From Gammaproteobacteria bacterium (GTDB lineage Bacteria > Pseudomonadota > Gammaproteobacteria > GCA-001735895): a stretch of DNA of 5,484 nt. The stretch is taken from the NCBI GenBank assembly GCA_029882955.1, contig JAOUJX010000289.1, forward strand, positions 1 through 5,484. Reading direction: 5' to 3'. Below, piece after piece: positions 1 to 4,850 of the stretch. The notes beneath the pieces are model-generated. The model was not told the origin of the DNA. It made no database searches and saw only the letters and a program-made list of their open reading frames with translations. How positions within the stretch are numbered: position 1 is the first letter of the stretch; every line of letters starts with the position of its first letter. Position numbers and translations under genes: made by a program.

Positions 1-810
1 CGAGCGCAAAAAAGGCTGCATCGAATCCACGGTGATATGTTCGAGGCCGAGAATGACATCTTTTGTCAGTGGCGTGCCTTTTTCAGGACTAAAATAAGTG
101 AAGGGAGAAAAATGCGCCAGTAGGCGGGCCAGATCGGCGGGCCTATTGTTAACAGGAATTGCAAAAGCAATTTCGTTTTCAGGCAACTGGTAGTAATCGC
201 AGCATACCGCGCTAACCAGACCGCTCCAGCCGAAGGTGCCTGCGTAAGCATCCAGATCGGTACCCTTAATGGACTTAATTTGATCTCCATCGTATAAAGC
301 GATTTCCCGCACACTATCGCTGAAATAACGCCGCTGCGGCCCCATGCCACCGGTCATGAACGTGGCGCCCACCTGGGCATAGGTGTAACTGGTTAAGTCA
401 GCTCCCAGCACCTTAAACTGTACACCTAATTGTTCGCTAAGGGCGAGGTTGAGTTGTTCCAGAGTAATCGCGCTGCCGGCATAAATTTGTTTTTCCTGCT
501 GATCGATAATAATTTCATCGAGGGCGACTTTTGTTATGTCGATGCTATGACCCATGGTGGTTTTCGGGCCTGGGCTTGCTGTGAACTGCAGGCCGACAAC
601 AATGCCGTTGGCTGGCTTTTTTACCTGGAATACCCCGCCGCCCGCGGAACAGGCCGACAGTGGAAGTAAATGAAGCCTGTCACCATAGTTGCTTTTAAGC
701 TCATCCAGTGTGGTCAGTAAAGTATTGCTTTTTACTGAACAGACGCTATCAAGAATGATGGCGTTATTCTCACCATCGACAATTTCAGAGGTTATTAATT
801 GTAAGCTCAT
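1..810 (-). CDS. FAD-linked PCMH-type oxidoreductase (C-terminus beyond window)
   Basis: Open frame of 270 codons from ATG at 810 to the window edge without a stop, so the C-terminal substrate domain is missing. The visible part reads as a PCMH-type (vanillyl-alcohol oxidase superfamily) FAD-binding domain. A first nucleotide-binding loop lies around residues 50-60, rich in Gly (SAGGG). A strand SIDITKV (89-95) matches the usual 'vDlskl'. IYAGSAITLEQLNLAL (109-124) matches the 'v.v.aG.t..eL...L' segment. VGATFMTGGMGPQRRYFSDSV (148-168 region) corresponds to the second FAD loop. GTFGWSGLVSAV (191-202) is the 'G..G..Gii..v' element. Family members include D-lactate and D-2-hydroxyglutarate dehydrogenases and many other oxidases; the substrate cannot be assigned here. 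The start codon directly follows the stop of the hydro-lyase beta subunit, in the same frame, with no strong Shine-Dalgarno sequence, which suggests translational coupling. Position at the end of a dicarboxylate operon makes a hydroxy-dicarboxylate substrate plausible (inference). Family confidence is good; function is open. Confidence 0.5.
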   Translation of the reverse strand, partial: MSLQLITSEIVDGENNAIILDSVCSVKSNTLLTTLDELKSNYGDRLHLLPLSACSAGGGVFQVKKPANGIVVGLQFTASPGPKTTMGHSIDITKVALDEIIIDQQEKQIYAGSAITLEQLNLALSEQLGVQFKVLGADLTSYTYAQVGATFMTGGMGPQRRYFSDSVREIALYDGDQIKSIKGTDLDAYAGTFGWSGLVSAVCCDYYQLPENEIAFAIPVNNRPADLARLLAHFSPFTYFSPEKGTPLTKDVILGLEHITVDSMQPFLRS

Positions 811-1473
811 TCACATTAACTCGTCTTTACGATCGCGTGTCTCACCATAACGATGCAGTGCGGGTTCCTTGAGCCCCTCGTAAAGCGATTCAATATTTTC
901 GTTCACCAACTGACCCTGTTGTGCAAACAGCGAATTGCCTTCGAGATCGCTATCAACCAGGAAGGGGCCGAAGTCCTTCACCCGGAACATCCACATCGCT
1001 TGCGCAATACCCAGCTCATCGAGCCAGTGCACCGCTTCGACACCCGCTACGCCACGTCCCAACAGTGCACCGGTGCCGTAGCCGACGGTGGTCAGATAAA
1101 CTGCGCCGCGTGGTGCCAGTATTTCTTTGTAATCCTTTTCGGTGAGCCCGCCTTTACCGATCAGTATTTTGGTTTGGGTCATATCCAGCCAGTCGGCCAG
1201 ATATTTGGAAAACCGAAAGCTCGCGGTTGCGGTGACGCCACCGATATGAAAACTACCATCGGCCTGCGGCGCTGCTGCCGGTGAACAGTGGAAATTCACG
1301 TTGCTGGATGACCTGAGACCTTCGGGAAGCTTGTCGCCGCCATTTAAAATACGGTCGTAAACGCCTTCGCGGGCGGTATAGACGATGCCATTGAGATAAA
1401 CAATCGAGCCGAGCTGTAATTCTGCAATTGCCTCGGGGCTGGCGGGGAGATCGAGCGATACTTTGTTTAACAT
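811..1473 (-). CDS. Class I fumarase-type hydro-lyase, beta (C-terminal domain) subunit
   Basis: 220 residues, close to the usual length for the separate beta subunit of two-subunit class I fumarases, mesaconases and L(+)-tartrate dehydratases. It supplies substrate-binding residues to the [4Fe-4S] alpha subunit in the cytoplasm. Visible motifs are YLNGIVYTARE (26-36, family 'lsG.i.taRD'), TATASFRF (81-88, family 'TTxxRM'), GKGG (106-109) and a C-terminal VDSDLEGNSLF (173-183). Arg35, Thr83, Arg87 and Lys107 line up, from memory of the Leishmania class I fumarase structure, with Arg421, Thr467, Arg471 and Lys491; the 20-residue Arg-to-Lys spacing is the same. The start is ATG at 1473, preceded about 10 nt upstream by a strong GGGAGGA ribosome site that overlaps the alpha-subunit stop. 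A longer in-frame start at 1629 would overlap alpha by about 150 nt and adds residues unlike the family. Gap to alpha is 7 nt. Fumarate/malate is the default substrate; mesaconate or tartrate are alternatives. Confidence 0.5.
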   Translation of the reverse strand: MLNKVSLDLPASPEAIAELQLGSIVYLNGIVYTAREGVYDRILNGGDKLPEGLRSSSNVNFHCSPAAAPQADGSFHIGGVTATASFRFSKYLADWLDMTQTKILIGKGGLTEKDYKEILAPRGAVYLTTVGYGTGALLGRGVAGVEAVHWLDELGIAQAMWMFRVKDFGPFLVDSDLEGNSLFAQQGQLVNENIESLYEGLKEPALHRYGETRDRKDELM

Positions 1474-1480
1474 GAGATGT

Positions 1481-2419
1481 CTATTCCTCCCAGCCGATGG
1501 TGTCGCGGCGATGATACGGTGTAAACCATTTTGGATCGGTACGATATTCGATTTCGCCATTGGCGTGAATTCTGGCCGTCGCTCGCCGTGATGACAGGCA
1601 AAATGTATGCACGCTAATCGGCATACCACCGGTATGCGTATAACCCACTTCGATGTGCAGGTCGACAGCCATTGACGAACCGACGAAACCCATTGGACCC
1701 ATACCGATGCTATTACCCAGTTCCATTAATTCGAGTTCGAGTTTCGCTATTTCTGGATCGGGATTACGGTCGCCTACTACACGCAGGCAGGCTGCCTGCT
1801 TGCCCAGTTGCATACAGGTATCTTTGGAACCACCGAGACCGATGCCGACTATCGCAGGCTGACAACAGAGACCCCGCTTGCCAAATGAAATGAGTGTGTC
1901 GAGCAAAAAGCGTTTAATGCCATCGATGCCGTCACCCGGAAACAGCATACGATAATCCGTGCCGAACAGACCGCCTTTGTGTACCGTGGTAATGTCGATC
2001 CAGTCGGCTTCGGGCTCGAAACTCCATTCGACCTCAGGAGAATTTATGCCGACATTATTGTTATGTTCGGTACGCCACAGCGGGTGAACGCGGTTCGGTC
2101 TCAACGGCACATCGTGGGTGGCGCGCGCGGTGGCCGAACGCAGCGCTCTTTCGATGCCGGTAAAGCCGCCATCGAAAACCGCTTTGTCACCGACCTTGAC
2201 GTAGTATCGGGGCAGGCCGGTATCGGCACACATCGGGCGTCTATCCTCGGTCGCGGCTTCGTAGTTTTCGATCATCGATTCGATGACGAAGCTCGAGAGC
2301 TGTTCTTTTTCATTCTTCGCAACTGACTTGATACCGTTCAGGTAATCTTCGGGGATGTCTATTGCGGCGCGCCGCATAATTTCGTAGCTGGCGTCTTCAA
2401 TCAGTTTGTTGGTAATCAT
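1481..2419 (-). CDS. Class I fumarase-type hydro-lyase, alpha [4Fe-4S] subunit
   Basis: 312 residues, slightly longer than the usual 280-300 for alpha subunits of heterodimeric class I fumarases. These enzymes reversibly hydrate an unsaturated dicarboxylate (fumarate to L-malate) with an oxygen-sensitive [4Fe-4S] cluster that binds the substrate directly. Three cluster cysteine candidates fit the family: Cys64 in CADTG, Cys185 or Cys186 in GLCCQPAIVGIGLGGS, and Cys274 in HTFCLSSRRATARI. PLRPNRVHPL (105-114) matches the family 'LRPN..hP' substrate segment, and VHKGGLFGTDYRML (146-159) occupies the place of the usual KGGGSEN loop. GNSIGMGPMGFVGSSMAVD (235-253) matches the conserved 'igigp.G.gG...a' stretch. 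The Gln normally after the first Cys (CQDTG) is Ala65. ATG at 2419 lies 7 nt after the flavoprotein stop and has no clear Shine-Dalgarno sequence, so translational coupling is likely. Function as a hydro-lyase is secure; fumarate as the sole substrate is not. Confidence 0.5.
   Translation of the reverse strand: MITNKLIEDASYEIMRRAAIDIPEDYLNGIKSVAKNEKEQLSSFVIESMIENYEAATEDRRPMCADTGLPRYYVKVGDKAVFDGGFTGIERALRSATARATHDVPLRPNRVHPLWRTEHNNNVGINSPEVEWSFEPEADWIDITTVHKGGLFGTDYRMLFPGDGIDGIKRFLLDTLISFGKRGLCCQPAIVGIGLGGSKDTCMQLGKQAACLRVVGDRNPDPEIAKLELELMELGNSIGMGPMGFVGSSMAVDLHIEVGYTHTGGMPISVHTFCLSSRRATARIHANGEIEYRTDPKWFTPYHRRDTIGWEE
1484..1490 (-). promoter_or_regulatory. Shine-Dalgarno site for hydro-lyase beta subunit
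   Basis: GGGAGGA on the minus strand, spanning the last sense codons of the alpha subunit and lying about 10 nt before ATG at 1473. It supports this ATG over the longer upstream frame and couples beta translation to alpha. Confidence 0.5.
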
Positions 2420-2426
2420 AATAGGC

Positions 2427-4172
2427 TCATGCCGTAGTGGCTGGTGCCCCGGCTTTGTCGTCTATCAGCGATTCACCGGGTTTAACAATGGAAAAATCAA
2501 CGGCGACCATTTTTTGCTGAAGCTTGTCTCCGTGCAGACTAATTTGTGTATAAGTCGTTTTATTAAGGTCACCGGTTTCCGGGAAGTCCTCGCGAAAATG
2601 TGCTCCACGCGAGTCTTCACGAGCCAGCGATGCCGTCGCGATAACATCGCTAATGCTCAACAGATTATCCAGATTAATCCAGTCGTGCCAGGTTAAATTA
2701 AAACACCGGTCGTTATCGACCAGGCCCAGACCCATCAGGCTATCGCAGTGTTGTTTTAGTTTTTGTTGACCGGTTTTTATATTACCGGCGTCCCGAACAA
2801 TACCCACGTAGTCCCACATATCGTTCCACAGGTGCTCGCGTAAACCCATAATATCCCCCGCTGGTCTGCTAAAAGGATATTCGGCCCGGCCGATTCCTGC
2901 ATCGATAACCGATTGATCCGGATCGCGAAAATCTGCACCACCCGCAATCGCTTTGGCCATTTCCTCCCCGGCAATACCGCCGTAGACAGTTGAATTGGCG
3001 ACACCGTTACCGCCGAGCCGATTGGCGCCGTGCACACCACCCGCGTCTTCGCCAGCGACATACAGGCCGGGGGAACAGGTCGAGCAATCGATTTCCATTT
3101 CGATGCCGCCCATCATATAGTGCGCGGTAGGAACCACTTCGACGCGGCCACCAGCGAGATCGAATCCACAGTCGTCGCAGCGCTTCACCATGCCGGGAAA
3201 TTTCTTCCGTACCTCGTCAGGGCCAAGATGCGCCATCTCTATATATAAACCGCCCTGCGGGGTTACGCGACCCTCGCGAATTTCGTTGTACATACTTCTT
3301 GAGACGATGTCCCGGGTCGCGCGTTCTGCGGCCTCATGGTAATTACTCATAAAGCGCTCGCCTTCACCGTTTAGCAGGTAGCCTCCAGCACCGCGTAAAC
3401 CTTCTTCGAGGATAGTGCCGGTCATACGCGTGCTGTTCCCGGCGAGAATACCGGTGGGGTGGAACTGCACCATTTCCATGTCGCGTAACGGCAGGCCGTA
3501 ACGCAACGCCATCGCCAGTCCATCGCAGGTTTTATCCCCCGACGGCGTGTGATAGCGATACATGGTAGGGCCGGCACCCGTGCCGAGTAATACGGTTTTG
3601 GCCTGCACAAAACGATAGCTACCGCTTCGGATATCGATGAGCAGTACGCCTGAAATGCCCGAACCATCGGCAGCCGGAATCAACTCGATCGCCCGGTGTT
3701 CTTCCAGTTTGTTGACGTTCAGGCTCCAGACTTTTTCCATCAGCCGGTTAATAATTTCGATACCGGTTAAGTCTGCTTTGTGGGCAGTGCGATCGAAGCT
3801 TTGTCCGGCGAAAGCTTTCTGGTGCAAAGTGCCGTCAGGGTTGCGATCGAAAAAGCAGCCGAGTTCGTTTTCGAGTTCGTAAATACGCTCGATAGCAGTC
3901 TCGCAAAGCTTCCAGGCCAGGTCCTGACGCGGTAACCATTTTCCGCCGACGATGGTATCCATAAAATGGCGCTCGACCGAATCCCCCGGATTCAGCGCGA
4001 CGTTATAGCCACCCTGAACCATTCGTGTACAACCCGATTTTCCTAACAGACCTTTCACCGCAATCGTAATGTCGAGATCGGGATTGGCCTGTTTGGCGTG
4101 CAACGCGGCGAATAGACCGGCACCGCCGGAACCCAGGATCAATATGTCGGTTTTCAGGATTTCTATGTTCAT
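2427..4172 (-). CDS. sdhA: Succinate dehydrogenase/fumarate reductase flavoprotein subunit
   Basis: 581 residues from ATG at 4172, normal for SdhA/FrdA. It is the catalytic subunit interconverting succinate and fumarate, passing electrons to the iron-sulfur subunit. Visible in order: FAD dinucleotide fold ILGSGGAG (12-19); CTRMVQGGYN (48-57) where SdhA/FrdA carry the covalent-FAD histidine; QFHPTG (236-241, catalytic His238); EEGLRGAGGYLL (256-267); ATRDIVSRS (285-293) with Arg287 as the likely proton-shuttle arginine; TAHYMMGG (349-356) with His351; and GEDAGGVHGANRLGGNG (375-390 region) with substrate Arg385. The C-terminal helical and capping region follows. The FAD-His position is Cys48, so attachment may be non-covalent. 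CxxC pairs at 332/335 and 363/366 flank His351. The in-frame TTG six bases upstream is less likely: AGGTG at 4181-4185 is well spaced (8 nt) only for the ATG. Gap to the preceding anchor is 2 nt. The sequence does not tell oxidation from reduction as the physiological direction. Confidence 0.5.
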   Translation of the reverse strand: MNIEILKTDILILGSGGAGLFAALHAKQANPDLDITIAVKGLLGKSGCTRMVQGGYNVALNPGDSVERHFMDTIVGGKWLPRQDLAWKLCETAIERIYELENELGCFFDRNPDGTLHQKAFAGQSFDRTAHKADLTGIEIINRLMEKVWSLNVNKLEEHRAIELIPAADGSGISGVLLIDIRSGSYRFVQAKTVLLGTGAGPTMYRYHTPSGDKTCDGLAMALRYGLPLRDMEMVQFHPTGILAGNSTRMTGTILEEGLRGAGGYLLNGEGERFMSNYHEAAERATRDIVSRSMYNEIREGRVTPQGGLYIEMAHLGPDEVRKKFPGMVKRCDDCGFDLAGGRVEVVPTAHYMMGGIEMEIDCSTCSPGLYVAGEDAGGVHGANRLGGNGVANSTVYGGIAGEEMAKAIAGGADFRDPDQSVIDAGIGRAEYPFSRPAGDIMGLREHLWNDMWDYVGIVRDAGNIKTGQQKLKQHCDSLMGLGLVDNDRCFNLTWHDWINLDNLLSISDVIATASLAREDSRGAHFREDFPETGDLNKTTYTQISLHGDKLQQKMVAVDFSIVKPGESLIDDKAGAPATTA

Positions 4173-4174
4173 TG

Positions 4175-4522
4175 TCAAAGCACCTGGAGCAGAAAAATAA
4201 CACCGACAAAAGCGCTAGCGATGGCGCCAGGCAAGACCCAGTGACCAATGGTTTCGGCGTGATTAGGCCAACGCGTGAATTCGAGCAAAAGCACCCTTAG
4301 GCCAAACAGCAGGTGCAGCGCGAGCAACATGACCAACCCCCATTCGGCAATTTTAACCAAAGGCGAATCGGTATAGGCAAGCGCAGCATCCAGGTTTTCT
4401 GCACCTTCGAGTGCCGTACCCAGTAGCAGGAAATGAAATGGTAGAAAAATTGCCAGCGCGAGACCCGATAGCCGATGACCGATTGCAGCGATATAACTTT
4501 TATGATTTCTGAGCGGGTGCAT
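4175..4522 (-). CDS. Cytochrome b membrane anchor 2 of succinate dehydrogenase/fumarate reductase (SdhC-like)
   Basis: 115 residues with three predicted membrane helices at roughly 17-37, 60-80 and 94-114. It anchors the catalytic dimer to the inner membrane and, with its partner, should hold haem b and the quinone site. IGHRLSG (14-20) is the SdhC 'HRxTG' signature. His30 lies in helix 1, and His70 in LALHLLFGLR (67-76) matches the helix-2 haem-ligand context 'H...GiRH' of SdhC, with Arg76 six residues on. ATG at 4522 follows the stop of anchor 1 by 2 nt, with a moderate GGTGG site at 4530-4534. A longer in-frame start at 4588 would sit inside anchor 1 and add a Gly/Cys-rich stretch unlike the family, so it is rejected. 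Could be named sdhC or sdhD; the two anchors resemble each other too closely to decide here. Confidence 0.5.
   Translation of the reverse strand: MHPLRNHKSYIAAIGHRLSGLALAIFLPFHFLLLGTALEGAENLDAALAYTDSPLVKIAEWGLVMLLALHLLFGLRVLLLEFTRWPNHAETIGHWVLPGAIASAFVGVIFLLQVL
4181..4185 (-). promoter_or_regulatory. Probable Shine-Dalgarno site for flavoprotein
   Basis: AGGTG on the minus strand, 8 nt before ATG at 4172 but only 2 nt before the alternative TTG at 4178. It favours the ATG. It is a moderate match, within the end of the anchor 2 gene. Confidence 0.5.
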
Positions 4523-4524
4523 AG

Positions 4525-4848
4525 TCAAACCACCGCCGCAACCGCCCGAAACCCGAGCACTAACAACAGCAAAGCAAACATCCAGCACACACGATTAATG
4601 GTTGAACCTTCGAGACCGCTCCATTCCTGTAAAACCTTACGTAGGCCGATCGGTGCATGGATCGCCGCGACAATAACAAACAGGCCATAGAAAATTGTCC
4701 AGAAAATACTGCCCTGAGTGCGCGCCAGAATTTCAGCAGCAGTTAAGCCACCGCGCACTGCGAACATGATTAAACCGAGGTGGATGATTACTAGCAGCGC
4801 CAGGATCATGGCCGTCAAACGCTGTGCGATGAAAAGACGGCGTTCCAA
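4525..4848 (-). CDS. Cytochrome b membrane anchor 1 of succinate dehydrogenase/fumarate reductase
   Basis: 107 residues, starting at TTG 4848. This start is chosen because a perfect AAGGAGG ribosome site (4856-4862) lies 7 nt upstream, because it follows the iron-sulfur subunit stop by 2 nt, and because no ATG exists before helix 1. The frame is open further upstream to an ATG at 4944, but that part lies inside the iron-sulfur gene and is not family-like. Three membrane helices are predicted at about 12-31, 48-69 and 86-106. QRLTA (9-13) parallels the HRLSG signature of the second anchor. His23 in helix 1 and His64 in AAIHAPIGLR (61-70) of helix 2 are candidate haem b ligands. Arg10-His23 and His64-Arg70 spacings are identical to those in the neighbouring anchor, so the pair are probably paralogues. 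Its job is membrane attachment, haem binding and quinone exchange. Confidence 0.5.
   Translation of the reverse strand: MERRLFIAQRLTAMILALLVIIHLGLIMFAVRGGLTAAEILARTQGSIFWTIFYGLFVIVAAIHAPIGLRKVLQEWSGLEGSTINRVCWMFALLLLVLGFRAVAAVV
4530..4534 (-). promoter_or_regulatory. Possible Shine-Dalgarno site for anchor 2
   Basis: GGTGG on the minus strand, 7 nt before ATG at 4522, within the end of anchor 1. The match is modest and the Gly-rich coding context could produce it by chance; the spacing is right. Confidence 0.5.
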
Positions 4849-4850
4849 AG

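Noticed and set aside
66..350. 94-residue minus-strand frame
   Set aside because: It lies in another frame of the FAD oxidoreductase gene, which is open throughout 1-810 and has clear domain motifs.
853..1284. 143-residue plus-strand frame
   Set aside because: Antisense shadow of the hydro-lyase beta subunit; low-complexity reading with no family resemblance and no ribosome site noticed.
811..1629. Longer 272-residue version of the beta subunit
   Set aside because: The first 52 residues lie inside the alpha gene and do not look like the family; a strong ribosome site and the family-like N-terminus support ATG 1473.
1979..2326. 115-residue plus-strand frame
   Set aside because: Antisense to the alpha subunit, whose motifs are well conserved in this stretch.
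4173..4178. TTG at 4178 as flavoprotein start
   Set aside because: It would be only 2 nt from the AGGTG site and overlap the anchor 2 stop; ATG 4172 has better spacing.
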